Positions 37,890 to 48,141 of a stretch of 64,000 bases of DNA are shown piece after piece; the first letter of the stretch is position 1; each line of letters begins with the position of its first letter. The notes under the pieces are model-generated. The model was not told the origin of the DNA and did not search any database. It saw nothing but the letters and a program-made list of their open reading frames with translations. The stretch is from Anaerocolumna sedimenticola (GTDB lineage: Bacteria > Bacillota > Clostridia > Lachnospirales > Lachnospiraceae): positions 3,551,501 to 3,615,500 of the forward strand of contig NZ_CP048000.1 of assembly GCF_009931695.1 (NCBI RefSeq), written 5' to 3'. Made by a program: the position numbers and the translations under genes.

Positions 37890-38674
37890 TGACATTTACA
37901 GTACATAACTTTGAGATTTTTTTGCTGATACTAGTGAGGATAACAGCATTCGTCTATGTTGCGCCGTTTTTTAGCTTAAAGAATGTTCCTCAAAAGGTTA
38001 AAGTTGGTTTTTCCCTGTTCTTTTCTTTGATATTATTTCAGACAGTACCGGGACAAATCCAATATGATGGAGTTATTGGTTATGCTGCTTTAGTAATCAA
38101 TGAACTTATGGTTGGTTTGATAATTGGTTTTTTTACTAATGTCAGTTATTATATTCTGAATTTTGCAGGTAGTATGATGGATATGGAAATCGGTTTTTCC
38201 ATGGTAAATGAATTCGATCCGGTATCCAATGTACAGACAACCATTACCAGTAATTATTATTCTTACATTGTCATGTTAATGATGTTAGTGACAAATTTAC
38301 ATCACTATATTATTAAGGCAATGGTTGATGCTTTTAAAGTAATACCCATAGGAGGAGCCTCCATCAGCCCTAATTTATATATTCTTATGCTCAAATTCAT
38401 TAAAGACTATTTTATCATTGGATTTCGCATTGTTTTACCAGTATTTGCAGGAATGCTGATTGTAAATTCCATTTTGGCAATCCTAGCTAAGATAGCACCT
38501 CAATTAAATATGTTTGTAATCGGTTTACAGCTGAAAGTTTTTGTTGGTTTACTTATACTGTTTCTACTGGTAGGTTTTACACAGACGGTTTCGGGATTTA
38601 TATTTGATGAGATGTTGGCTATGATGAAATCTGCAATAGAAGCATTATCTCAAGGGTTTACATGGGGAGGTTAA
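37889..38674 (+). CDS. fliR: Flagellar export gate protein FliR
   Basis: This 261-residue polytopic protein completes the FliPQR gate. The FliR core (MDMEIGFSMVNEFDPVSN) is present near residue 100. It ends five bases before flhB. Confidence 0.95.
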   Translation: MTFTVHNFEIFLLILVRITAFVYVAPFFSLKNVPQKVKVGFSLFFSLILFQTVPGQIQYDGVIGYAALVINELMVGLIIGFFTNVSYYILNFAGSMMDMEIGFSMVNEFDPVSNVQTTITSNYYSYIVMLMMLVTNLHHYIIKAMVDAFKVIPIGGASISPNLYILMLKFIKDYFIIGFRIVLPVFAGMLIVNSILAILAKIAPQLNMFVIGLQLKVFVGLLILFLLVGFTQTVSGFIFDEMLAMMKSAIEALSQGFTWGG

Positions 38675-38678
38675 TAGC

Positions 38679-39788
38679 ATGGAGAGGCTTTTAAAGTATA
38701 AACTGCAATATTTTGCAGAAGGAGCCGGCGGGGAAAAAACGGAAGAAGCTACCTCCAAAAAATTAACGGATGCAAGAAAAGAAGGTCAGGTTGCGAAAAG
38801 CACGGATTTAATTACGGCAGCAGCACTTTTAGCATTATTTTGGACTTTAAAGACTTTTATTGGGGTAATTGGTAACAATTTTATCAATTCGTTTATAAAA
38901 ACATATAACAGTATCGAACTTTATGCAAATGATGATTTTACTCATGCTACGGCACAATGGATTTTTCAGGACACGGCATTTACCATTATCAGAATATCCA
39001 TACCGGTATTTATTTCGGCTTTTGTAGTAGCAATCATAACGAATATAGCACAGGTGAAATGGCAGATTACCGGTAAGCCGCTTCAGCCGAAATTCAGTAA
39101 ATTTAATCCGATCAAAGGATTTAAAAAAATTTTTTCAAAAGATAAAATTGTAGAACTGATTAAAGAGGTTCTAAAAATTGGAGTAATAACCTATGTTGCT
39201 TATGATACTTTAATAAAACACAAAGATATACTCTTAAAGCTTTATGATATGGAACTATTACAGGCAATTTATTTAATCGGAAACATCGTTTTAGATTTAG
39301 GTTATAAAATAAGCATTATATTTTTAATAATTGGTTTTGCCGATTACATTTACCAGAAATTAAAATTCAAAAAAGATATGAGGATGACCAAACAGGAAGT
39401 CAAAGATGAGTACAAACAGGCGGAAGGAGATCCTCAGGTTAAAGGTAAAATACGTTCAAAGATGAGAGAGGCTTCACAACGAAGAATGATGCAGCATTTA
39501 CCGGAAGCAGATGTAGTTATTACAAACCCGACTCATTTTGCTGCTGCGATTAAGTATGATAAAGAAACCTCAGAAGCGCCGGTCCTTATTGCAAAGGGTG
39601 CGGATTATTTAGCACAAAAAATAAAAGAAGTTGCAAGGGAAAATAAGATTGAAATTGTAGAAAATAAACCCCTTGCCAGAATGTTATACTATAATGTTGA
39701 AATTGGAAATGAGATTCCGCCGGAACTATACCAGATGACAGCTGAAGTTCTGGCTTATGTATATAATTTAAAGAACAAGCATGTTTAG
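38679..39788 (+). CDS. flhB: Flagellar export switch protein FlhB
   Basis: This 369-residue protein has four membrane segments and a C-terminal cytoplasmic domain with the autocleavage motif N-P-T-H (VVITNPTHFAAAIKY), which changes export from hook to filament proteins. The N-terminus (EKTEEATSKKLTDARKEGQV) is typical. Confidence 0.97.
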   Translation: MERLLKYKLQYFAEGAGGEKTEEATSKKLTDARKEGQVAKSTDLITAAALLALFWTLKTFIGVIGNNFINSFIKTYNSIELYANDDFTHATAQWIFQDTAFTIIRISIPVFISAFVVAIITNIAQVKWQITGKPLQPKFSKFNPIKGFKKIFSKDKIVELIKEVLKIGVITYVAYDTLIKHKDILLKLYDMELLQAIYLIGNIVLDLGYKISIIFLIIGFADYIYQKLKFKKDMRMTKQEVKDEYKQAEGDPQVKGKIRSKMREASQRRMMQHLPEADVVITNPTHFAAAIKYDKETSEAPVLIAKGADYLAQKIKEVARENKIEIVENKPLARMLYYNVEIGNEIPPELYQMTAEVLAYVYNLKNKHV

Positions 39789-39818
39789 CATGTTTGGGTA
39801 AGATTACCAGGGGAAAGT

Positions 39819-39929
39819 AAGGTTGAGAGAAAATATAATGAAAGAAAGGATGCCACTTTATAAATCTTTCAACCACATTTACTAGTGGCAATATCGCAAG
39901 CAGGCTTACGATATGAGGTGGGTGTATAA
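39819..39929 (+). ncRNA. Pseudoknotted leader RNA motif upstream of flhA (second copy of the nrdR-leader motif)
   Basis: GGTTGAGAG (39821-39829) pairs with CTTTCAACC (39866-39874) with one G-U pair. TGCCAC (39851-39856) pairs with GTGGCA (39885-39890) as a pseudoknot. A hairpin with ATATCG/CGATAT at its base (39891-39914) then leads straight into GAGGTGGGTG and the flhA ATG. The order, the loop sequence AAATATAA and the block AGAAAGGATGCCAC are shared with 11843-11980. The connector is 10 bases here against 27 there. It occupies almost the whole 141-base gap, by far the widest between flgB and cheD. Confidence 0.8.
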
Positions 39930-41963
39930 ATGAAAAAAACAGATTTAGCCATAGGCCTGTATCTGCTGGCTGCAATAATCTTTCTGATTGTACCAATCCC
40001 TTCCGTTTTATTGGATATTTTATTAGCTTTAAATATTTCGTTAGCCTTAATTGTCCTGTTTAATGCTTTATTTACAAAGGAAGTATTAAATATGGCGTCT
40101 TTCCCGACCATATTGTTATTTACTACTATATTCCGCATTTCCTTAAATGTATCTTCCACCAGATTAATTCTTACAACCGGTGAACCAGGTAATGTAGTAG
40201 AAACTTTTGGTGGGTTTGTCGGCGGCGGAGATCCGATAGTTGGTATAATTGTATTTATAATTCTTATTTTAGTTCAGTTTATGGTAATTAATAAAGGTTC
40301 TGAAAGAGTTGCGGAAGTTACGGCCAGATTTACACTGGATGCAATGCCAGGTAAACAGATGGCAATTGATGCGGATCTTAATACCGGTGCAATTACTGAT
40401 ACACAGGCGAGAGAGAGACGTGAAAAAATCCAGGAAGAATCCGGTTTCTTTGGTTCCATGGATGGTGCTACCAAATACGTAAAAGGGGATGCGGTAGCCG
40501 GCTTGATCATTACGGTAATCAATTTTGCCGGTGGTATCGCTATGGGTGTTATAAGACAGGGTATACCAATGGCGGAAGCTTTTAATAAGTATACCATATT
40601 AACCATCGGTGACGGCTTAGTAAGCCAGATTCCATCCCTGTTAATCTCTTTAGCAACCGGTATTCTTGTTACAAAAGTGTCCAAAGAAGCAGATTTTGGA
40701 GATTTACTGGTTAAGCAATTATTTTCCATACCGAAAGTTTTATATATGGTTGGTGGTTCTTTAATTTTTCTGGGTATTGTAACTCCATTAAGCGCTTTGG
40801 TCTTCTGTACTTATGGTGTGGTATTTATTATTTGCGGAAGAGTGATAGCCGGAAGGATTGAAGTGGATGATATTGAAGAGCAGGCTTCCATGGATGAAAT
40901 ATCAGGAGATGAAATCAGAAAACCTGAAAATGTTGTATCCCTGTTACAGGTTGATCCCATCGAATTAGAATTCGGTTATGGTATCATCCCTCTGGCTGAT
41001 GTGAATCAGGGAGGTGACTTATTAGACCGAGTTGTTCTGATTCGAAGGCAAATAGCCTTAGAACTTGGCTGTGTTGTACCTATGATACGTCTTAGGGATA
41101 ATATCCAGCTTAATCCGAATCAATATGTAATTAAGATAAAAGGTATCCCGGTGAGTGAGGGTGAAATTTTATTTGATCATTATATGGCTATGAATCCAGG
41201 TTTTGTAGAAGAAGAAATCACAGGTATTCCAACCTTTGAACCCTCATTCCATCTGCCAGCAATCTGGATAACTGAAAATCAGAGGGAAAGAGCAGAGTCT
41301 GTGGGTTATACCGTGGTAGATCCCCCATCCATTATAGCAACACATTTAACAGAAATAATAAGAGGACATATACATGAGTTATTAACCAGACAGGATGTTC
41401 AGAATCTCATTAATAATGTACAAGAAGCAAATCCTACCCTTATAACAGAATTAGTTCCCAAATTATTAAGTGTTGGTGAGATTCAGAAAGTATTACAGAA
41501 TCTGTTAAAAGAAGGTATTTCTATTAGAGATTTAATAACTATTTTTGAAACCTTGGCAGATTATGCTGCTACGACCAGAGACACGGATGTTTTAACGGAG
41601 TATGCAAGACAAAGTTTAAAAAGAGCAATCTCAAGCAAATATTTTCCGGCCAGTGAAACTACGAGTGTCGTAACCCTTGATCCAAAGATTGAACAAGAAA
41701 TCATGGGTTCTGTAAAACAAACGGAACAGGGTGCCTATCTGGCATTAGACCCGGATAAAACACAAAACATAATACATTCTGTGGAGGAAGAAATACAAAA
41801 ATTAGAGAACATCGGTAAAAATCCAATTGTTATTACTTCCCCGATTGTGAGAATGTATTTTAAAAAATTAACACAAGACTATTTTAAGGATTTAATCGTT
41901 ATATCTTATAATGAAATTGAATCTAATGTAGAATTACAGTCGGTAGGGATGGTGACAGTATAG
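39930..41963 (+). CDS. flhA: Flagellar export protein FlhA
   Basis: This 677-residue protein has eight predicted membrane segments in the first half, with the FHIPEP-family loop TARFTLDAMPGKQMAIDADL near residue 130, and a large cytoplasmic ring domain that docks chaperone-substrate pairs. GAGGTGGGTG lies before the ATG. Its start is directly downstream of the structured leader motif, so its translation may be regulated separately from flhB. Confidence 0.97.
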   Translation: MKKTDLAIGLYLLAAIIFLIVPIPSVLLDILLALNISLALIVLFNALFTKEVLNMASFPTILLFTTIFRISLNVSSTRLILTTGEPGNVVETFGGFVGGGDPIVGIIVFIILILVQFMVINKGSERVAEVTARFTLDAMPGKQMAIDADLNTGAITDTQARERREKIQEESGFFGSMDGATKYVKGDAVAGLIITVINFAGGIAMGVIRQGIPMAEAFNKYTILTIGDGLVSQIPSLLISLATGILVTKVSKEADFGDLLVKQLFSIPKVLYMVGGSLIFLGIVTPLSALVFCTYGVVFIICGRVIAGRIEVDDIEEQASMDEISGDEIRKPENVVSLLQVDPIELEFGYGIIPLADVNQGGDLLDRVVLIRRQIALELGCVVPMIRLRDNIQLNPNQYVIKIKGIPVSEGEILFDHYMAMNPGFVEEEITGIPTFEPSFHLPAIWITENQRERAESVGYTVVDPPSIIATHLTEIIRGHIHELLTRQDVQNLINNVQEANPTLITELVPKLLSVGEIQKVLQNLLKEGISIRDLITIFETLADYAATTRDTDVLTEYARQSLKRAISSKYFPASETTSVVTLDPKIEQEIMGSVKQTEQGAYLALDPDKTQNIIHSVEEEIQKLENIGKNPIVITSPIVRMYFKKLTQDYFKDLIVISYNEIESNVELQSVGMVTV

Positions 41964-43189
41964 TGATAATTAAGAAGTTTCAAGCAGGTACGGAAACTGA
42001 GGCAATTATGCTTGCAAAAGATGAGTTGGGTAAAGATGCTATTGTAATGAATATTAAAACAGTTTCGCCCAAAGGAATATATAAACTATTCCGGAGAGCT
42101 TCTGTTGAGATAACAGCCGCAATAGATGATACCATTTCGCAGTCTGCTGCGAAAAAGGATTCTGATAAACAAGATACCGCAAAACCGGAAAAGAGCAGTT
42201 TTAAATTTAATCCTAATATTATTTATGATAATGAAAATTCTTTAACCGGAAAAGAGAATGAAAATAAATTGCCTGAAGAAAAGAATGAAACCTCAGCAAT
42301 TGAAAAAAAATTAAATAATCTTCAAAATCTATTAGAAAAACAGTTGAATGAGAAACGAATGGAAGAAAAAGCAGAAGTAAAAAAGGAAGAGGATAAGAGT
42401 CTTCCATATGTGCAGCTGATCTACAATCAACTGGTAAAAAATGAAATGGATGAAAAATTTGTAAATCAAATTTTAAGTGAAATTGAAAATAAATTTAAAA
42501 AGGATGCATCCTTAGATAATGTTCTGGCAAATGTATACCAAAAGATTATTCTGAAATTAGGGCAGCCTCAGACAATTGAACTTCTTGATAACCAAACAAA
42601 ATTCATATTTTTTATTGGACCTACCGGGGTAGGGAAAACCACTACCATTGCTAAAATTGCCTCTTATTTAAAGCTGAATAAAAAAGCCAAAGTAGCTATG
42701 TTGACATCAGATACCTATCGAATTGCTGCTGTGGAACAGCTTAGAACTTATGCCAATATTCTTGGTGTTCCCATGAAAGTAATTTATTCTGAGGATGAAA
42801 TTAAGGAAGCCAGAGAAGATTTTAAAGATTTTGATGTTGTTTTAGTCGATACTGCCGGCAGATCCCATAAAAACCGTGAACAAAGAGATGATATTGAAAG
42901 GTTAATACAATCTATAGATGTAAAGGAAAGGGAAATATATCTGGTTCTAAGTGCTACAACCAAATATAAAGATTTAATCAAAATAACGGAAAGTTATTCA
43001 GAAATCACTAATTATAGGCTTATTTTTACTAAGTTGGATGAAACCATATCCGTTGGAAATATATTTAATATTAAAATGTTAACCAATGCTGATTTATCTT
43101 ACGCAACTTATGGACAAAATGTTCCGGACGATATTGGTAAGATTGACACTCAGGAAACTGCTAAGAAGTTGTTAGGAGGCAATGATTAA
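41963..43189 (+). CDS. flhF: Signal-recognition-type GTPase FlhF
   Basis: This 408-residue protein has an N-terminal basic/B region, a charged linker (about 55-150) and an SRP-type NG domain with P-loop FIGPTGVGKTTTIAKIA and the motif DTAGRSHKN. It governs flagellar number and position. It starts with GTG overlapping the last base of the flhA stop. Confidence 0.95.
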   Translation: MIIKKFQAGTETEAIMLAKDELGKDAIVMNIKTVSPKGIYKLFRRASVEITAAIDDTISQSAAKKDSDKQDTAKPEKSSFKFNPNIIYDNENSLTGKENENKLPEEKNETSAIEKKLNNLQNLLEKQLNEKRMEEKAEVKKEEDKSLPYVQLIYNQLVKNEMDEKFVNQILSEIENKFKKDASLDNVLANVYQKIILKLGQPQTIELLDNQTKFIFFIGPTGVGKTTTIAKIASYLKLNKKAKVAMLTSDTYRIAAVEQLRTYANILGVPMKVIYSEDEIKEAREDFKDFDVVLVDTAGRSHKNREQRDDIERLIQSIDVKEREIYLVLSATTKYKDLIKITESYSEITNYRLIFTKLDETISVGNIFNIKMLTNADLSYATYGQNVPDDIGKIDTQETAKKLLGGND

Positions 43190-44106
43190 TGGATCAGGCA
43201 GAACAATTAAGAAATATCATTAAAAAAAACGCTGCCTGTCAGGGTCAGCCGACTATTAATAACCAAAACCAAACCGGAAAAATAGCCCGCGTTATAACTG
43301 TAACAAGCGGAAAAGGCGGTGTTGGAAAGTCAAATATATCTGTTAATTTAGGTATACAGATGAGCAGACTCGGAAAACGTGTTATTATATTGGATGCTGA
43401 TTTTGGATTAGCAAATGTCGAAGTTATGCTGGGAATCAGACCTCAGTATAATTTGGCAGATTTAATGTTCCGTGGGAAGGGACTTTCGGACATTATTACA
43501 AAAGGTCCTGAGAATATTGGTTTTATATCCGGTGGGTCCGGTATACATGAATTAGCGAATATTAATAGAGATCAAATATTATTCTTAACACAGAAACTTT
43601 ATGAATTGGATGAATTAGCTGATGTAATTATTATTGATACAGGAGCTGGCATAACAGATAGTGTGCTGGAATTTGTAACTGCCAGTTCTGAGGTATTATT
43701 AGTAGTGACTCCGGAACCCACATCAATAACGGATGCCTATGCATTACTTAAAACGCTGAACCGGAAGATGGACATATCTTCGGATCGTACAGTAATAAAA
43801 ATGATTGCAAACCGTGTAGATTCCTATGAGGAAGCGAAACAATTATATACAAAATTGAATTTAGTAGTAGAGAAGTTTCTTACCGTAAAAATGGAGTTTC
43901 TTGGTGCGGTTCCTCAAGATCCCAATGTATCAAAATCCGTAATGCAGCAGAAACCTTATTCTACCTTGTATCCAAATTCGTCCTCTTCCAAAGCAGTTTT
44001 AGAATTAGCTAATATATTATGTAATAATGTTACAAATAAAGTGCATTCCAGCAATGGAATAACAGGACTTTTTTCTAATTTAATCCGTTTAAAATTTAAG
44101 AAATAA
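43189..44106 (+). CDS. flhG: MinD-like ATPase FlhG (YlxH)
   Basis: This 305-residue ParA/MinD-family protein has the deviant Walker A TSGKGGVGKSNISVN near residue 40 and the conserved ILDADFGLANVEVMLG. It stimulates FlhF GTPase and limits flagellar number. ATG overlaps the flhF stop. Confidence 0.95.
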   Translation: MDQAEQLRNIIKKNAACQGQPTINNQNQTGKIARVITVTSGKGGVGKSNISVNLGIQMSRLGKRVIILDADFGLANVEVMLGIRPQYNLADLMFRGKGLSDIITKGPENIGFISGGSGIHELANINRDQILFLTQKLYELDELADVIIIDTGAGITDSVLEFVTASSEVLLVVTPEPTSITDAYALLKTLNRKMDISSDRTVIKMIANRVDSYEEAKQLYTKLNLVVEKFLTVKMEFLGAVPQDPNVSKSVMQQKPYSTLYPNSSSSKAVLELANILCNNVTNKVHSSNGITGLFSNLIRLKFKK

Positions 44107-44124
44107 TGGGCAGGGAGGCAGTAT

Positions 44125-44892
44125 ATGGTTAGTGATGTAGTATCCATAGGTGATAAACTGGAATTAAAATTATTAAACTTCAGTACAAAAAAAGTTGAAA
44201 ATGAAAGAGTTTATAAAAGTCAGGTTTTAGATTTTATCAATGACGATACAGCCAGTATTTTAATGCCCATAGAAGGAGGCAGGATAATCCCATTATCGGT
44301 GGGTGACAAATATAATATTTGTTTTTTTACCAAAAAGGGCCTTTTTCAATGTAAATGTGTCATTGCAGAACGCGGACGTATCAATAACATTTATGTTCTG
44401 AATGTTCAATTTACTTCGGATCTGGAAAAATACCAGAGAAGAAAATTTTATAGACTGGAATATTTACTGGAATTTAAATATTATTTCATTACGGATATGG
44501 AAATATCGATTTTAAATAAACTACATAGTAATAATTTTAAAGATGAAGAAGAAAAACAAGAATATATTAACACGTTAGATAATTTAAAACAAGAATGTTT
44601 ATCCGGGACGATTTTAGATATAAGCGGTGGCGGAGCAAGATTTGTTTCAGAACATAGTCATGAACATGGCAATATGATACAGATGTCCATGGATTTTAAT
44701 AACAGCTTGGGTATTAAAAATTTTAATATACAGGCTATGATTATATCTTCGAATAAAATGATAAATCGTCAGGGATTTTATGAACATCGCGTTCAATTTA
44801 TAGATATTTTAAAAGAAGAGAGAGAGGCTATTATCAAATTTATTTTTGAAGAGGAACGTTGTCAAAGAAAAAAAGAAAAAGGGCGAACTTAG
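44125..44892 (+). CDS. PilZ-domain protein (YcgR/YpfB-like flagellar brake)
   Basis: This 255-residue protein has an N-terminal YcgR-N-like domain (about 1-100) and a C-terminal PilZ domain with the c-di-GMP motifs RRKFYR (R-x3-R) near residue 110 and DISGGGARF near residue 165. YcgR-type proteins slow the motor when c-di-GMP is high. Its place between flhG and cheB links second-messenger signalling to this operon. GGGAGG precedes the ATG. Confidence 0.88.
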   Translation: MVSDVVSIGDKLELKLLNFSTKKVENERVYKSQVLDFINDDTASILMPIEGGRIIPLSVGDKYNICFFTKKGLFQCKCVIAERGRINNIYVLNVQFTSDLEKYQRRKFYRLEYLLEFKYYFITDMEISILNKLHSNNFKDEEEKQEYINTLDNLKQECLSGTILDISGGGARFVSEHSHEHGNMIQMSMDFNNSLGIKNFNIQAMIISSNKMINRQGFYEHRVQFIDILKEEREAIIKFIFEEERCQRKKEKGRT

Positions 44893-44909
44893 TAAAACGG
44901 AGGCGGAAA

Positions 44910-46028
44910 ATGCAGAAAAAAGTTTTGATTGTTGATGACTCTGCACTCATGAGAAGAGTGCTCTCTGATATAATAAATTTAGATTCAAGGTTTCAAGTTA
45001 CAAAAGTAGCAACAAATGGGTTAGAAGCGCTTAATCTGTTAGTTCAGGAAAGAGAAGTTTATGACGCCATCCTATTAGATATTAATATGCCTAAGATGAG
45101 CGGTCTGGAATTACTGGAACAATTGGATAAGCATAAAGTGAAAGCTACAGTGATTATTGTAAGTACGGTAGCGAAAGAAGGTGCCAAAGAAACAATCCGT
45201 GCTTTAGAATTAGGAGCTTTTGATTTTGTAACAAAACCGGATAGCTTTTTTGATGTGAAAAGTGATAATTTCAAAAATAAGATTATTGACTGCCTGACAG
45301 TAGCAACGAAACTATACCAGGTCACAGCAAAAGATGTGTTACCGCTGGAACAGCCGACCATGTCTAAAGTCAATCCAATTGAATCTAAGAAACAGCCTAA
45401 CATTCAAATAGTACAAGCAGAAAGACCTGTTATTAAATCATTAAATACTAAAAAACTAGTGGCAATTGCCTGCTCCACAGGAGGACCGAAAGCACTTGCA
45501 CAGGTGATACCTTTATTAACGGAAAATTTGGGCTGTAGTGTACTGATTGTCCAGCATATGCCGGAGGGCTTTACAGCTTCATTAGCAAACCGGCTGAATG
45601 AGATGAGCAAAATTCAGGTAGGAGAAGCGGCAGATAAAGAAATAATTAAAAATGGAGCTGCTTATATCGCAAAAGGCGGACACCAGATGCGTTTATTACC
45701 GGCAGGAAATGGTTCATGGCAGTTGTCAGTTACGGAGGAACCGGCAAGGAACGGCTTAAAGCCCTGTGCTGATATTATGTATGAATCGTTAATTGATACG
45801 GATTATACGGAAATTATCTGCGTTGTATTAACCGGAATGGGTGGCGACGGTACGAAAGGCATCAAAAAATTAAAAGAAAAAAAAAATATTTATGTAATAG
45901 CACAGGATGAAGTAACCAGCACGGTTTATGGTATGCCTAAAGTGGTTGCGGAAGCAGGGCTTGTGAACGAAATTGTTCCTTTAAACCAGATAGCGGGTGC
46001 TATACTAAAGAACTTGGGGTGTGTTAAG
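44910..46028 (+). CDS. cheB: Chemotaxis methylesterase CheB (fused in frame to CheA in this sequence)
   Basis: The first 373 residues of a continuous 3.2-kb reading frame are a complete CheB: a receiver domain (VDDSALMRR, LLDINMPKMSG) and a methylesterase domain with the catalytic Ser in ACSTGGPKAL, His in VQHMPEGF and the Asp-containing VLTGMGGDGTKG. CheB demethylates receptors. The frame then runs into cheA without a stop. One extra G in GGGG at 46016-46019 would give a stop TAA at 46025-46027 one base before the cheA ATG. The start at 44910 has GGAGG six bases upstream; the frame is open further upstream. Confidence 0.9.
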
Positions 46029-48128
46029 ATGGACGTTAGTCAATATCTTGAGATTTTTATCGATGAAACAAAAGAACATTTACAGAGTCTGAATGAGCAG
46101 TTATTAGTTTTAGAGACCGAGCCGGAAAATACCGAAACGATTAATGAAATATTCAGAGCTGCCCATTCCCTGAAAGGTATGGCAGGTACCATGGGATATA
46201 AGAGAATGCAGCGGCTCACCCATGATATGGAGAACGTTTTTTCAGAAATCAGAAACGGTAAGATGGGCGTTACTGCAGACTTGGTTGATGTATTATTTAA
46301 AGGTTTGGATGCTTTAGAAGCCTATTTAAGTAATATTCAGGAAAGTGCGGACGAAGGAACCGAAGACTACGAAGATATTATAAATCAGTTAAATACAATA
46401 TTAAATATTGGATTAGGCAAAGAAACAGCCAAGGAAACAAAGAAAGAATCAACGGAAGCAGTTGTATCGGCAGCCGATACTGCAGCTAATACAGCAGATA
46501 ATACTGTCATTAAATATAACAACCTGACTATTGCCGATTACGAAAAAAGAGCAATAAAAAAAGCAGAGGATATGGGCATCAATGCATTCGGTATTACTGT
46601 TTTTATCCAGGAATATTGTATTTTAAAGGCAGCCAGGGCATTTTTAGTATTTAAAGCGTTGGAGGAACTTGGTGATGTGATTAAATCCCAGCCGGAAGTA
46701 CAGGATATTGAAGATGAAAAATTCGAGCTGGATTTTAGTGTAATTTTATTATCAAAAGTAAGTGTAGATAAAATTAAAAGCACGATTATGAATGTATCCG
46801 AAGTAAAAGATGTTGCTATTGAACAAATCAGTGTAGACAACAGCGAAATTAACGACACAGTCGAAGATAATAATGTTACAATGGAAACAAATCAGGAAAA
46901 AGCAGCAAGCCAGACTGCAATAACCGGTAAAGGAGCCGTAGCGGCAGCAAAACAAACATCGAAACCGGTAGTTAACCGCTCTGTTCGTGTAGATATTGAA
47001 AAACTGGATGTCTTAATGAACTTAGTAAGCGAGTTAATCATTGCGAAAAATGGTTTGGTTTCTATTAGTTCCAATGAGAAAAATACGAAAAATGAATCCG
47101 GTTTTAATGAACAGATTGAATATCTGGAACGAGTTACAACCAATCTTCATGAATCCGTTATGAAGGTACGAATGGTTCCAATTGAAAGTGTAGTAAACCG
47201 CTTCCCTAGAATGATTCGTGATTTATCAAAGAAACTGGATAAAAAGATGGAACTGTATATGACCGGTGAGGAAACAGAACTGGATCGTACGGTTATTGAC
47301 GAGATTGGTGATCCGTTAATGCATTTACTTCGTAATGCAGCTGACCATGGTCTGGAAAGTAATGAAGAACGTGTTGCTGCCGGTAAACCTTTAGTGGGTT
47401 CTATCTTCTTGGATGCATACCAGGATGGTAATAATGTAGTAATTGAAGTAAGAGATGACGGTGCAGGGATTAATGTAGAGAAAGTTAAGAAAAAAGCCGT
47501 TGAAAAAGGTACTATTACTGCAGATCAGGCTGAAGTAATGACAGATAAGGAAGTTATTGATTTATTATTCAGACCCAGTTTTTCAACTGCGGAAGTTATA
47601 TCGGATGTTTCCGGCAGAGGTGTAGGTCTTGACGTAGTAAAAACTAAGATAGAGGCACTCGGCGGCGATATAGAAGCAAAAACAAAATTAGGAGAAGGAA
47701 GTAATTTTATTATCCGTCTTCCGTTAACACTTGCTATTATCCAGGCACTTATGGTGGAACTGGGACCAGAAAAGTATGCTATTCCATTAGGAAGTATTCA
47801 GACAATAGAAGATGTTGCAAATTCAGATATTAAATATGTTCATTCAAAAGAAGTAATTAACTTAAGAGGTACTGTAATTCCTCTTATCCGTCTGGATAAA
47901 CTGCTGGAAGTACCAAAAACAGAAAAACAACAGGAAAACCTTACAGTAGTTATTGTTTCCAAGGGAGACAGGTTAGCCGGTATTGTAGTAGATAACTTAA
48001 TCGGACAACAGGAAATAGTTATTAAATCCATTGGTAAGTACATTAATAATAATAAAATTATTGGTGGAGCAACCATTCTTGGTGATGGCGAAGTTGCCCT
48101 GATTCTTGATGTAAATACTTTAGTCTAA
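46029..48128 (+). CDS. cheA: Chemotaxis histidine kinase CheA (fused in frame behind CheB)
   Basis: This 699-residue CheA has all five domains: P1 with the phosphorylated His in AAHSLKGMAGTMG, a P2-like CheY-binding region (about 160-280), dimerisation P3, ATPase P4 (LMHLLRNAADHGLE; GRGVGLDVV) and CheW-like P5. Its own ATG (46029) is preceded by GGGGTG about eight bases upstream, as expected for a separate gene. The absence of a stop after cheB makes it part of a 1,073-residue frame. A true CheB-CheA fusion would be odd; see findings. Confidence 0.93.
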   Translation: MDVSQYLEIFIDETKEHLQSLNEQLLVLETEPENTETINEIFRAAHSLKGMAGTMGYKRMQRLTHDMENVFSEIRNGKMGVTADLVDVLFKGLDALEAYLSNIQESADEGTEDYEDIINQLNTILNIGLGKETAKETKKESTEAVVSAADTAANTADNTVIKYNNLTIADYEKRAIKKAEDMGINAFGITVFIQEYCILKAARAFLVFKALEELGDVIKSQPEVQDIEDEKFELDFSVILLSKVSVDKIKSTIMNVSEVKDVAIEQISVDNSEINDTVEDNNVTMETNQEKAASQTAITGKGAVAAAKQTSKPVVNRSVRVDIEKLDVLMNLVSELIIAKNGLVSISSNEKNTKNESGFNEQIEYLERVTTNLHESVMKVRMVPIESVVNRFPRMIRDLSKKLDKKMELYMTGEETELDRTVIDEIGDPLMHLLRNAADHGLESNEERVAAGKPLVGSIFLDAYQDGNNVVIEVRDDGAGINVEKVKKKAVEKGTITADQAEVMTDKEVIDLLFRPSFSTAEVISDVSGRGVGLDVVKTKIEALGGDIEAKTKLGEGSNFIIRLPLTLAIIQALMVELGPEKYAIPLGSIQTIEDVANSDIKYVHSKEVINLRGTVIPLIRLDKLLEVPKTEKQQENLTVVIVSKGDRLAGIVVDNLIGQQEIVIKSIGKYINNNKIIGGATILGDGEVALILDVNTLV

Positions 48129-48141
48129 GGGGGTGGAAACT

